From: Paraburkholderia haematera
GTDB lineage: Bacteria > Pseudomonadota > Gammaproteobacteria > Burkholderiales > Burkholderiaceae
DNA: 64,000 nucleotides
NCBI RefSeq assembly: GCF_905220975.1
Contig: NZ_CAJNBK010000023.1
Location: 1-64,000, forward strand
Reading direction: 5' to 3'
Part shown: positions 1-8,342 of the stretch, piece after piece
How the letters are laid out: every line of letters starts with the position of its first letter
Position numbering within the stretch: position 1 is the first letter of the stretch
The notes under the pieces: generated by a model
Seen by the model: the letters and a program-made list of their open reading frames with translations, nothing else
Told to the model about the DNA's origin: nothing
Databases searched by the model: none
Made by a program: the position numbers and the translations under genes

Positions 1-87
1 GACGTGTTCGCATTCATCGTGCTGATCGTCGTGCTGGTGTTCCGTCCGTCGGGTCTGCTCGGCGAACGTGTTGCGGATCGCGCTTGA
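1..87 (+). CDS. 3' end of a LivH-type branched-chain amino-acid ABC permease (partial)
   Basis: The window opens inside a gene. The last 28 codons read a hydrophobic stretch (AFIVLIVVLVF) followed by RPSGLLGERVADRA and a TGA stop. That ending is typical of LivH/LivM or urea-type inner-membrane permeases of the branched-chain amino-acid ABC family. Only the final membrane segment and cytoplasmic tail are present, so the substrate cannot be told. The insertion sequence begins 25 bases after the stop, so any downstream operon partners (LivM, LivG, LivF) may have been separated or lost. Confidence 0.7.
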   Translation, partial: DVFAFIVLIVVLVFRPSGLLGERVADRA

Positions 88-112
88 TCCCGGGCCATAA
101 GGAGTAAACAGG

Positions 113-133
113 GAGCGTTCTATTTGGTGGGGT
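113..133 (+). repeat. Left terminal inverted repeat of the insertion sequence
   Basis: The 21 bases begin GAGCGTTCTATTTGG and end in GGGGT. They are the exact reverse complement of positions 1361-1381. Confidence 0.92.
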
Positions 134-212
134 GGCGCGCGCCGGTCGCCACAGCGGGGCGTTTTGAGCGGTGCTGGATAATCCCGTCCGGGTTGAGCGA
201 CGGAGATTGCGC

Positions 213-1361
213 ATGAAGTTCGAACTGATCCTGCCCGTAGACAGCAGCGACGTCGAACTCCGGGTGCCGCGGTTGCGCAAATGCCAATGCGCCCTGGACT
301 CGCCGGTACAAGGCTCCGGCAATGCCACGCTGCGGCAGCGCTGGATCGCACCGGAACTCAAATGCGTCCAGAGCGAGCTTGCCGCAGTGTTGCCCTACGC
401 GCGCAGCGCGGAACTCCTGAGCAAGCTCTTGCCGCATTGGGGCGGGCAACAGTGCCAGCACAGTACGCGCTCGCACCTTGCACGTCGGACAACGCCTGGA
501 ATTGAAGCTGGCGGCTGCGCCCGTGAAACCGCCAGGTCGTCGCACGCCCCAGCCTCACGTCACGACAGCAGGCCTGGACGGTGGCTATGTTCGCCATTGC
601 GACCCCGTTGCAGGGCACTCCTCGAGATCATTGCTGGACGGCTACTGGCCGACGACGGCGCGCAGAGCAGCGTGGGCTTTGTGCGCACCGTCGACCAGCA
701 CTCGCGTACGCGGGTACAGCGAGCCGTTGCCGAACAGGGCAAGAGCAGCGATAACCTGATGGTCTTCACCGATGGCGACAGCCGCTTGCGTGACTTGCAG
801 CTGTCGGTCCTGCCCCGGACGACACATGTGCTGGACCGGTATCACCTGACGCGGCGCCTGACCGTGTTGAGCAACGTCGTGTGCAGCAAGGAAGCCGCAG
901 CACAGTTGCCCTCACGAGAGCACGCCCGGCTATCGGAGTGGGTCGACTCGATCAAGTGGCGCCTGTGGCACGGCCGACCCGTCACGGCCATCGCCCGGCT
1001 CGAGTCCTTGCTAAGCCGGCTCGCGCGGCCTTCTTTGGCGGGCAAGGCCGTGGTGACTCGAGCCCACAGGCTCGCCGCCGGGTTGCTTCAATACTTGAAG
1101 AACAACGCCGAATCGTTACCCGACTATGGCCGTCGGTATCGAGCTGGTGAGCGCATCTCGACCGCGTTCGTGGAGTCGGTCGTCAACCAGATCATCGACA
1201 AGCGCATGTCGAAATCGCAGCAAATGCGTTGGTCGCCGCAGAGTGCACACCTTCTGCTTCAGGTGCGAATCCGCGTCATCGACGGCCGTCTTCGCCAGGA
1301 CTTCGAACGGTGGTACCCCGGCTTTACCGCCAACGACGCGACCTTCCAACTCAGCGCATGA
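213..1361 (+). pseudogene. ISKra4-family transposase, probably double-frameshifted
   Basis: The preferred start is the ATG at 213 (MKFELILPVD, SD-like CGGAG upstream); a GTG at 171 is also possible. The N-terminus and the C-terminal catalytic block (FTDGDSRLRDLQL, RISTAFVESVVNQ, MRWSPQSAHLLLQ) are in one frame. Between about 470 and 620 the family-like sequence lies in the +1 frame instead: VRARTLHVGQRLELKL, then TTAGLDGGYVRH. It returns to the first frame at LEIIAGRLLADDG. The continuous ORF therefore carries about 50 wrong-sense residues in place of the conserved DGGYVR region, so the enzyme is probably dead or needs recoding. Its stop codon lies at the edge of the right inverted repeat. 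Confidence 0.75.
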
Positions 1362-1381
1362 CCCCACCAAATAGAACGCTC
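1361..1381 (+). repeat. Right terminal inverted repeat of the insertion sequence
   Basis: This is a perfect 21-bp reverse complement of 113-133. The last base of the transposase TGA stop is its first base. It also supplies an in-frame TAG (1372-1374) just upstream of the DUF2063 remnant. Confidence 0.92.
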
Positions 1382-2166
1382 TCCAAGCTCGCGCCCGCAG
1401 CCCTGCATGTGCCGCTGGACCAGCACCTTGCTTCAACGGCACCGGCAACGATGTCACAGACACTCTGCGCCAGCGTGTCGACCTCTATCGGCGCAGCATT
1501 CGTGCCAATTGGCGGACCGCACTCGCGAGTGCCTATCCTGTCTTGCTGACGCTCGTGGGCGAAGCCCGCTTCGATACGCTGTCAATGGCTTACGCAGAAG
1601 CGCACCCGTCGCAGAGCGGCGACCTCAATCGCTTCGGCGCGGCGTTACCGGCTTTCCTCGAAACCTGCGACCAGGCGCCCCGTTTCAGCTTTTTCGCCGA
1701 CCTCGCGCGTCTCGAATGGTTGCTGCATCTGGCCTACTTTGCCGCGGACGCTAATGTCCTTACGCCACCGGAATGGGCCGCCATCCGCCCCGAAGACCTG
1801 CTCGATGCGAAACTGGCCGTCCATCCTGCCTGCGCGCTCATCTCGTCACGCTATGCCATCGCCGAGATCTGGTCTGCGCATCGGCCGGTGGAGGCCTTGC
1901 CGGCAAATCTCGAGTCACCGACTTATGCACTGGTCGTGCGACCCCAATGGCGGCCGACCCTACTCGTTCAATGCGCCGCCGCGCATGCGGCTTTCGATGC
2001 ATTGCAACGCGGAGCGACGCTCAACGAAGTGCTCGACTCGGCATTCGCAATCGATGCGGAATTCGATTTCACTTCGCAATGGCGCGCATGGATCACGGCC
2101 TCGGCGATTACAGGCCTCCAGCCCGGTACGCAAAACGCCCAACCTATGCTTGCGCCAGCGCCTTAA
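1375..2166 (+). pseudogene. DUF2063 (HvfC/BufC-type) protein, 5' end lost at the insertion sequence
   Basis: The frame is open from the IS end to 2166. It shows the DUF2063 N-terminal signature TLRQRVDLYRRSIRANWRTA followed by YPVLLTLVGEARFDTLSMAY and GDLNRFGAALPAFLE. This family is often annotated as a putative DNA-binding domain and is now linked to bufferin/copper-stress operons, normally downstream of a DUF692 gene. That partner is absent here. The frame is open but has no ATG; the first clear start is a TTG at 1543, inside the domain. The sequence immediately next to the IS is not convincingly family-like. The gene therefore looks truncated by the insertion event and is probably non-functional. 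Confidence 0.7.
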
Positions 2167-2238
2167 CGACCCGCAAATGCTGTCCATTCAGAAGCATCTC
2201 GACGGCATCGAGGCCGGAGCCTCGTCGCTTTGCCGCTG

Positions 2239-2284
2239 TTGCATCGCTTGCTCGTTTACGATATATTATGCTCGATTATGGTCG
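2239..2284 (+). promoter_or_regulatory. Sigma-70 promoter with GlpR/DeoR-type operator half-sites
   Basis: The -35 TTGCAT (2239-2244), a 17-bp spacer and the -10 TATATT (2262-2267) fit a good sigma-70 promoter. A tandem pair ATTATGCTCG / ATTATGGTCG (2265-2284) covers the -10 and start region. TATGCTCGAT matches the GlpR-type half-site WATKYTCGWW. This suggests that the adjacent DeoR-family repressor controls its own operon. Confidence 0.6.
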
Positions 2285-2309
2285 TTTTGAAATCGAGCAA
2301 GGTGAAGTC

Positions 2310-3104
2310 ATGCAACGAACGCGACAGGACGCAATGGACGGGCTTCTGCCCGAGGAACGAGAACGGCTGATTCTGGAACGGCTGCGGGCGCAAGGCCGTG
2401 TATTGGCATCCGAACTGGCGGCTGAACTGCAGACGTCCGAACACACGGTCCGCCGTCACTTACGCGAACTGGCCGATCAGGGCCATTGCAAGCGCGTCTA
2501 TGGCGGCGCCCTGCTGATCTCGCCCTCCGACAAAAGCGCATCGGTCCGCATGCGCGAAGCTGTGGACCGCAAGGCCTGTCTCGCCGTCGCCGCTGCGTCG
2601 ATTGTCCGCGCCAGGCAGATCATTCTGCTGGACGCCGGGTCGACGAACGTCGCGATTGCCGCGGCGCTCCCGGACAACGCGAATCTAACCGTCGTGACGA
2701 ACTCGCCTGAGGCGTGCGCGCGCCTCCTGAACCGGCCAGGGTTCGACATCATCCTCATCGGCGGGCGCATTGCCCAGCAAGCGGCAGGCTCCACTGGCGC
2801 TACGGCCCTACTGCAAATCCAGCAGATCAAGGCCGACCTTTGCTTTCTGGGCGCTTGCGCGTTCGATCCCGAGGAAGGGGTCGCGGCGTTCGACGCCGAA
2901 GACGCCGAACTCAAGCGTGCGATGGTAAAAGCCAGCGGCCAGGTCGCCATCGCCGTGACATCGGAAAAGCTGATGACCGCGGCGCCGTTTTCCGTTGCGC
3001 CGGCTCGCGCCGTGGACTATCTGTTCGTCGAAGCGGATGTGACTGCCGAGCGCCGCGCTCTGCTCGAAACAGTCTGCGACAACGTCATGGTGGCGCGCTC
3101 ATGA
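2310..3104 (+). CDS. DeoR/GlpR-family transcriptional regulator
   Basis: The protein has 264 residues, the normal length for the family. An N-terminal winged helix-turn-helix (about 12-65; RLILERLRAQGRVLASELA, then TSEHTVRRHLREL) precedes a DeoRC sugar-phosphate sensor domain. That domain carries ILLDAGSTNVAIAA and VVTNSPEACARLL. The ATG at 2310 was chosen because AAGGTGA lies just upstream; an earlier in-frame ATG at 2277 lies in the promoter/operator region. The stop overlaps the next gene's start as ATGA, so the MFS carrier is co-transcribed and is the likely regulatory target. The ligand is probably a phosphorylated sugar, but which one cannot be told. Confidence 0.88.
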   Translation: MQRTRQDAMDGLLPEERERLILERLRAQGRVLASELAAELQTSEHTVRRHLRELADQGHCKRVYGGALLISPSDKSASVRMREAVDRKACLAVAAASIVRARQIILLDAGSTNVAIAAALPDNANLTVVTNSPEACARLLNRPGFDIILIGGRIAQQAAGSTGATALLQIQQIKADLCFLGACAFDPEEGVAAFDAEDAELKRAMVKASGQVAIAVTSEKLMTAAPFSVAPARAVDYLFVEADVTAERRALLETVCDNVMVARS

Positions 3105-4279
3105 AGACGCTCGCCAAGCCGTTCGTTCAGCCAGGCACCACGCCACTCAAGGAGCGTGTGGCCACCCTCGGCGTGTTTCTCGCCAACGGATTCGGGATCG
3201 GCGCGTGGGCGGTCGAAGTGCCGCGCATCAAGGAAAGCCTGTTACTCAGTGACTCTTCGCTCGGCATCGCGCTGTTCGCCTTCGCGCTGGGGGCCATCGT
3301 CACGATGCCGCTGGCCGGACAGTTGGCCCCGCGCCTGGGCAGCGGGCGAGCCACCGCGCTGCTCGGCGCGGCGTTTGTCGTGGCGCTGCCGCTCCCTGCC
3401 TTCGCACCGAACCTGGCGACGCTGTGCATCGCGCTCTTCGCACTCGGTGCGGCGAACGGCGCGCTCGACGTCTCGATGAACGGCCACGCGAGCACGATCG
3501 AAACGCAATGGAAGTCGCCGATCATGTCGTCGTTTCACGCGTCGTGGAGTGCGGGCGGCCTGCTTGGCGCAGCCACGGGCGCCATGCTCCAGAAAGGCGG
3601 TGTCGGCGTGACCGGCGGCCTTGTGCTGCCAGACGTGTTGATCGCCGCCCTCATGCTCGCCGCCGCGGTGCTCGCGCTGCGCGATCTCGCCCCCCGGGCG
3701 GCGGCATCCTCCAGCGCATTCGCCTTGCCCAACGCCGGGGTGATGAAACTTGCGCTGCTCGCATTCCTTTGCATGCTGGTGGAAGGTGCCGTGGCCGACT
3801 GGAGCGCGGTGTACTTGCGCTCGGCCTTGAACGAAGAGGCGAGCGTCGCCGCGATCGGTTATTCCGCGTTCGCATTCTCGATGGCCGCCTGCCGCTTCGT
3901 CGGCGACGCCTCCGTGCGCCGCTTCGGTCCGAGCAAGGTGATCGGCCTCGGCGGTCTTCTGGCGGTGGCCGGGCTCGCGCTGGTGTTGAGCCTGCCGACC
4001 GTGTTCACGGCATGCGCGGGTTTCGCCATGGTCGGCGTCGGCCTCGCGAATATCGTCCCGGTCATTTTCAGCGCGGCGGGCCGCTCGACCGCCACACCGG
4101 CTGTCGGCGTCTCGATGGCGGCTACGGCGGGCTATGCCGGTTTCCTGGTCGGGCCGCCGTTGATCGGGCTCGGCGCGGGCTGGCTCGGCTTGCGCGTTGC
4201 GTTATACGTGCTCGTCGTGGCCACCCTGATCGTCTGCCTGCTGGGCGGCAAGGCGGTGCGCGGCGCGAGGCTGGCCTAG
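3101..4279 (+). CDS. MFS transporter, YbjJ-like
   Basis: This 392-residue protein has about twelve hydrophobic segments. The N-half carries FGIGAWAVEVPRIKESL and a cytoplasmic loop at LAPRLGSGRATALLG. The midsection contains NGALDVSMNGHASTIE and SSFHASWSAGGLLGA, which are characteristic of the YbjJ/fucose-permease-like group of MFS proteins. It starts within the ATGA overlap with the DeoR-type regulator, so the two form an operon. The likely role is uptake or efflux of a sugar or sugar derivative sensed by that regulator. Its 3' end overlaps the convergent hydroxylase-family gene by 78 bp. Confidence 0.85.
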   Translation: MKTLAKPFVQPGTTPLKERVATLGVFLANGFGIGAWAVEVPRIKESLLLSDSSLGIALFAFALGAIVTMPLAGQLAPRLGSGRATALLGAAFVVALPLPAFAPNLATLCIALFALGAANGALDVSMNGHASTIETQWKSPIMSSFHASWSAGGLLGAATGAMLQKGGVGVTGGLVLPDVLIAALMLAAAVLALRDLAPRAAASSSAFALPNAGVMKLALLAFLCMLVEGAVADWSAVYLRSALNEEASVAAIGYSAFAFSMAACRFVGDASVRRFGPSKVIGLGGLLAVAGLALVLSLPTVFTACAGFAMVGVGLANIVPVIFSAAGRSTATPAVGVSMAATAGYAGFLVGPPLIGLGAGWLGLRVALYVLVVATLIVCLLGGKAVRGARLA

Positions 4280-5095
4280 AACGCGCCTGGAATGCGAGCG
4301 CAGCGGCCAGCTCAGCGCGCCGAGCAGCGAGCCCGGTTGCGCGCCGTCGTCCAGGCCCGTGGCCGGCCATTCGTGCTTCGCCGGCACCCATAACGTACCG
4401 AACAGGTGGTCCCACAGCGGCAGCAATTGTGTGAAGTTGTGGTCGAAATGTTCGGTGCGGTTCGAGTGATGCAGGCGGTGGTATTGCGGATTGTTGACCC
4501 ACGTCGTGAAGCGGCCCAGGTTGAGACGCAGGTTCATATGCGCGAAGTAATTGCCGAACATGAAAATGATCGAAGTCACGCCAACGATCCACGGCTCGAC
4601 CTTGAACAAAACGCCCACCACCGGATAAAGCAGGCAGCCCTTGATGAGCACTTCGAACCAGTGATGCCGGAACGTCAGCGTGATATTGAATTCGGCGGCG
4701 CTATGGTGCAGCGAATGCAACTTCCACAGCATGGGCCCTGCATGCTGCAAGCGGTGAAACGCATATTCCAGAAGATCGAACGTCAATAGCACGATGACAA
4801 TGGAAGCCAACGCGCTCCATCCTCGCGAGGCTAGCACGACCCAGCCGCCGCCGAGCGCATTGACGATCGCGACGCTAACCATCGCGGTGAGTGGCCGCAT
4901 TGCTTCCGCGAACGCCATATACAGCGCCGCATAGACGACGTTAAAGCGTGTTCCGGCGCGCGATTGCAACAACTCGGCCGGCCAGCGGCGCTCCAGTGTC
5001 GCGCCCGCTGCCATCATCATCAGTGCGAGCGCGTAGCCGCCCAGCCACTGGGTCGCGTGGCGCAGCAGTTCCGGAAACGGGCTCGACACAAACAT
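4202..5095 (-). CDS. Sterol desaturase / fatty acid hydroxylase family membrane protein
   Basis: The protein has 297 residues with several N-terminal membrane segments. It carries the histidine clusters of the di-iron fatty-acid-hydroxylase superfamily: HRLQH, HSLHHS, then HHSNRTEHFDHN and YHRLHH. These sit in the usual order and spacing, so an active integral-membrane oxygenase is plausible. The ATG at 5095 has a purine-rich GGGGA upstream. The substrate is unknown. The basic, low-complexity C-terminus (about the last 45 residues) overlaps the convergent MFS gene and is atypical, suggesting a 3' extension. There are no obvious operon partners. Confidence 0.82.
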   Translation of the reverse strand: MFVSSPFPELLRHATQWLGGYALALMMMAAGATLERRWPAELLQSRAGTRFNVVYAALYMAFAEAMRPLTAMVSVAIVNALGGGWVVLASRGWSALASIVIVLLTFDLLEYAFHRLQHAGPMLWKLHSLHHSAAEFNITLTFRHHWFEVLIKGCLLYPVVGVLFKVEPWIVGVTSIIFMFGNYFAHMNLRLNLGRFTTWVNNPQYHRLHHSNRTEHFDHNFTQLLPLWDHLFGTLWVPAKHEWPATGLDDGAQPGSLLGALSWPLRSHSRRVLGQPRAAHRLAAQQADDQGGHDEHV

Positions 5096-5370
5096 GGGAT
5101 TCCCCGGTAAATACGACGCGTGTCATCGTTCAGCCATTCGACGCGGCGGCCATGCTCGGAAACAATTGAGCGATGACCTGAAGCGCCGACAGGCTGATCA
5201 GCACGGTCAGAGGCATTGGTAAAACGAAAAATGTCTGGGACAGTGCGGCTTTAACGCGATCTTCGCAGCCTGTTCTGCGCCGTGCAAGCTCCGTTCGGTG
5301 CACAGGTACTCGGTATAAACGCGTAGCGGTCAACATGGAGATTTCGTTGCGCGTTCACCTGTCTGGCGAC

Positions 5371-6069
5371 TCAATATTCCACGAGGATAGTGACGCGGCG
5401 ATTCGCGGCGCGCGCTGCCGCATCGTCGCCGATGATCAGCGGGAAATTGTCCGCCCTGCCGATGGCGGCCATTCTGTGCGGTTCGATCCCCTTGTCGGCA
5501 AAAAATCGAACCACGGCACCGGCACGTGCCGACGACAACTCCCAGTTGGATTCGTACTTCGCGGTCGATATCGGCACACTGTCGGTGTGTCCCTCGACGA
5601 GGATGTTGTTCTTCGAACGCTCGCGCAGAACGCCGGTGATCTGGTCCAGCACGCCGAAGGATTCCGGCAGCAAGCGCGCGTCGCCCGAATTGAAGAGGAT
5701 TTTCGCGTTGATGGCGATTTCCACGCCCTGCGAGGCATTTGAGATCGTGATTTGCCGGTTGTCCTGAAGCGGCGCCAGCAAGGAAAGAAGCTGCCGCCTC
5801 GCGGTATCGGGCGCACCAGGCGCATGAGTGCTGCCGGCGGCCGTCTGCGTTTTCACTTCGCGGCGCTCGAGCGTCTTGATTTCGAGCTCCCGGTTTTTCG
5901 CCAACTGCAACGCATAAAGCGCGAGGAACAACACCATCAGCGTCGTGATGAGGTCCGCATAGGAAATCAGCCAGCGCGCGGACTGAGCCTCGCCATCGCC
6001 GTCCTCGCCGTCGCGCGGATAGCCGGTTTTGTCTGCCGCAAGGCGCTTGTTACCCGAAGAGGTGCTCAT
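5371..6069 (-). CDS. MotB/MotD-like stator protein with OmpA peptidoglycan-binding domain
   Basis: The protein has 232 residues. A charged cytoplasmic N-terminus leads to a single membrane helix, WLISYADLITTLMVLFLALYA. Asp39 in it corresponds to the proton-binding Asp of MotB. A plug-like linker follows, then an OmpA-like peptidoglycan-binding domain (LVEGHTDSVPI, NWELSSARA, ANRRVTI). It is shorter than typical MotB (about 300) and closer to MotD/PomB-type forms. It lies last in a three-gene minus-strand set after the MotA-like gene. The pair should form an ion-driven stator anchored in the cell wall. No flagellar genes surround it. Confidence 0.88.
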   Translation of the reverse strand: MSTSSGNKRLAADKTGYPRDGEDGDGEAQSARWLISYADLITTLMVLFLALYALQLAKNRELEIKTLERREVKTQTAAGSTHAPGAPDTARRQLLSLLAPLQDNRQITISNASQGVEIAINAKILFNSGDARLLPESFGVLDQITGVLRERSKNNILVEGHTDSVPISTAKYESNWELSSARAGAVVRFFADKGIEPHRMAAIGRADNFPLIIGDDAAARAANRRVTILVEY

Positions 6070-6153
6070 GCTCGAAACGTCTGCTTCCGAATTGCGTTTG
6101 AAGGGGCGCCTGGCAGGCTGCCGCCAATCGATCCAGACCGGCTTCGGGTTCGA

Positions 6154-6927
6154 TTAGCCCAGCAACTCAGCCGATCTTTCCCGGATGTCGCCCGCGAGGC
6201 GGGTTTCGATCGTATGGGGTGACTCCTTGCGCGAAATCGCGAGCAAGCCATCGAGGTACAAACGTCTGAAGCGCAATTCGCTATCCACCTGCGCCCTGAT
6301 CTTTCCGTACAACGGCAGAAAGACCAGATTCGCCAACGCGAGACCGTATAGCGTTGCCACAAACGCGACGGCAATACCTTGCCCGAGTTGCGCCGGTTCG
6401 AGCATGTGGCCGGTGACCTGAATCAGCCCGAGCACCGCCCCCAGAATGCCGAACGTCGGCGCATATCCCCCCGCCTGCTGCCATATCCGCGCCGCCGCCA
6501 TGTGATTGCGCTCATACGCATCCAGTTCGCGCTGCAAGGCGTCTTCGAGCACCGCCGTCGACACCCCGTTGGCCAGAAGCTCCAGGCCTCGTTTGGCAAA
6601 CGGATTGATGCCGCCTGCCTCAACCACCTCGATCGACTCGAACACGAGCATGCCGTTCAGCTTCGCCTGATCGCCCCACTCGAGCAGGACCGACAAGCTG
6701 TCCCGGTCGACCTGCCGTGCTTTCACAAAGGCGAGCCGCAATTGCTTCATGCCGTCGTAAAACCTGGCCCACGTGTTCTGGATCATCACCGCGCCGAACG
6801 TGCCGCCCAGGACGATGACGAACGCCTCCAGTTGAAACAGCGAGGCGAAGTGACCACCCTCGAGCGAAAATCCGGCCACGATGGCCGTCACGCCAACCAG
6901 GGCGCCAAATAGCGTCAAAAGATCCAT
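6154..6927 (-). CDS. MotA/MotC-like stator protein
   Basis: The protein has 257 residues. The N-terminus (MDLLTLFGALVGVTAIVAG, then FVIVLGGTFGAVMIQNT) and the channel region match the MotA/PomA/MotC family. The two conserved prolines are in APTFGILGAVLGLI and LVFLPLYGKI. The cytoplasmic loop between membrane helices 2 and 3 (LANGVSTAVLEDALQREL) is the part that contacts FliG in the flagellar motor. The gene lies between the cyclic-nucleotide/FliG-like gene (71 bp upstream) and the MotB-like gene (84 bp downstream). That order fits one transcript coding for sensor-switch, stator A and stator B. Confidence 0.9.
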   Translation of the reverse strand: MDLLTLFGALVGVTAIVAGFSLEGGHFASLFQLEAFVIVLGGTFGAVMIQNTWARFYDGMKQLRLAFVKARQVDRDSLSVLLEWGDQAKLNGMLVFESIEVVEAGGINPFAKRGLELLANGVSTAVLEDALQRELDAYERNHMAAARIWQQAGGYAPTFGILGAVLGLIQVTGHMLEPAQLGQGIAVAFVATLYGLALANLVFLPLYGKIRAQVDSELRFRRLYLDGLLAISRKESPHTIETRLAGDIRERSAELLG

Positions 6928-6998
6928 ACATCCTCTCGAACGGCTGCCCCAATCATCGGACCGGACCCGAAAGCGGCCTGTTGTCCGATGGCCAGCTG

Positions 6999-8342
6999 TC
7001 AGGCATCCACATTGGAAAGCGGCGCTGCCGTAGCAGCCGACGATTTGATCGTGCGTACGGTCTCGATGAATCGCTCCTCGATCTCGGCAATCTCGAGCGG
7101 ATCGATCTTGATCTCACGACGCATGACCCACGACACCTCCTTCTTTCTCGCCTCGGTCATCACCGAGAACAAACGATCGGAAACCGGCTCGCCTGTCACG
7201 GCAGCAAGCAGTTTCGCGAGGTCGTAGGTGTCGAAGGCACTGACGGCTTCGAACAAGGTTCGCTGGTCCACAAACTCCAGATCGGCCAGCGACTTGAGCT
7301 CGCTGTTGCCACGCGGATTGCGTCGGGAAAAATACGTAATGCCCTTTTCCTCGACGTAGTTCAACACCCGGGTCTTGCGAAACGCGAAGATGTCTTCTGC
7401 AATTTCCGCGTGCGAGAGCTTGTTGAGAATCAGATTCTTCTCGACTCCGATCAGGGCTTCCAGGTCGGCCAGCTCGATCAGTTCCAGTTCGCTGTTGATC
7501 GACACGTCGAGATCGTGGTCGGCCACCTGTTGTGCCCGTTCCGTGATCCGCACGGGATCGAAGGTCACAAGCTGCCGCCCCGCTGCGCCGTCCTGCGCCG
7601 AATATCGCGCCGACTGGGTGCTCAGGCGGTCGGAGCGGCCCGGTTCGAGCGTGACGAGGTTGAGTTTTTCCATGCGCTTGAGCATCGCCATCACATGCGG
7701 GCGCGAATGGCCGGCAATCGCATGGCACTTCTTGATGACTTCAGGCAGCGGCACCGAACACTCCTCCCCTTGAGCGCGGCGCGCGCGTCCGTCCATCCGG
7801 TCCGCGCTCTCGGACCCGGCCATCAGCGACAGAACATGTGCGTACGAGAGCACACCCGGCAGAAAGTCAGCATGCGTATTGGTCGCGAGAACATCGTCCT
7901 TCTTCTTCACGCGTCGAATCATGGTGCGCACGATATGGCGCAGCAGCGGCGAGACGCGTTCGAGCTCTTCTTCCACGACGCTTGCCGCGATCACGGTCAA
8001 CTGACAGAAGCTCAGGGCTTTCGCGGTGTGCGCCCGCGGTTCGGCCGGCAACAAGGACGCTTCGCCAAAAAATTCGCCCTTTCCCAGCGTCGCGAGGATG
8101 ACCTTTTTTTCATCGCATTGAGTGGAGATTTCGACCTTGCCGTCTGCGATCACGTAGATGACGGCGTCGCCCGCGAAGCCTTCGGCATAGATGACTTCGC
8201 CCGGAGCCGCTGCGCGCGACCATGGCGATCGTTGATGATTCAAAATTCGTTCCCCCGGAGAGCTATTGCTTCGCGCATCCCGCGTCTTCACGAGGCACGG
8301 GTATGGGCGATGGTCCTGACTTATTTGACTGGATAACGACAT
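6999..8342 (-). CDS. Cyclic-nucleotide-binding protein with winged-helix-like middle and FliG-C-like C-terminus
   Basis: The protein has 447 residues from the first ATG. Residues about 46-125 are a cNMP-binding fold. Its phosphate-binding cassette FFGEASLLPAEPRAHTAKA keeps the Glu (94) and Arg (103) that contact cyclic nucleotide. Residues about 196-235 (VPLPEVIKKCHAIAGHSRPH, then KRMEKLNLVTLEP) resemble a CRP-type winged helix. Residues about 355-432 (FVDQRTLFEAVSAFDTYDLA, ending IAEIEERFIETVRTI) match the pattern of the FliG C-terminal domain that meets MotA. The motif where E. coli FliG has its Asp288/Asp289 pair is altered (MRRE). The start is uncertain: the ATG at 8342 has no clear SD and overlaps a sigma-28-like element. 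A TTG at 8243 with GGGGGAA upstream would remove the non-conserved first 33 residues. Confidence 0.78.
   Translation of the reverse strand: MSLSSQISQDHRPYPCLVKTRDARSNSSPGERILNHQRSPWSRAAAPGEVIYAEGFAGDAVIYVIADGKVEISTQCDEKKVILATLGKGEFFGEASLLPAEPRAHTAKALSFCQLTVIAASVVEEELERVSPLLRHIVRTMIRRVKKKDDVLATNTHADFLPGVLSYAHVLSLMAGSESADRMDGRARRAQGEECSVPLPEVIKKCHAIAGHSRPHVMAMLKRMEKLNLVTLEPGRSDRLSTQSARYSAQDGAAGRQLVTFDPVRITERAQQVADHDLDVSINSELELIELADLEALIGVEKNLILNKLSHAEIAEDIFAFRKTRVLNYVEEKGITYFSRRNPRGNSELKSLADLEFVDQRTLFEAVSAFDTYDLAKLLAAVTGEPVSDRLFSVMTEARKKEVSWVMRREIKIDPLEIAEIEERFIETVRTIKSSAATAAPLSNVDA

Larger units (their letters stand above)
113..1381 (+). mobile_element. ISKra4-family insertion sequence
   Basis: A 1,269-bp element is bounded by perfect 21-bp inverted repeats and contains one transposase reading frame. 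Size, one large transposase, and a C-terminal block (residues like YGRRYRAGERISTAFVES and QQMRW...AHLLLQVR) match the ISKra4 family. No clear target-site duplication is visible: the left flank ends in AAACAGG and the right flank starts TCCAAGC. The element sits between the tail of a transport gene and a DUF2063 gene without its 5' end. This suggests that the insertion was followed by rearrangement or deletion of the flanking DNA. Confidence 0.85.

Noticed and set aside
5371-6927. MotA/MotB-like pair as Zorya ZorAB
   Set aside because: No ZorC, ZorD or ZorE candidates are adjacent, the MotA-like protein lacks a long cytoplasmic tail, and the sequences look like flagellar MotC/MotD.
6981-8336. 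451-residue plus-strand ORF opposite the cNMP/FliG-like gene
   Set aside because: It is antisense to a protein with clear domains, is rich in His and Arg, and matches no family pattern.
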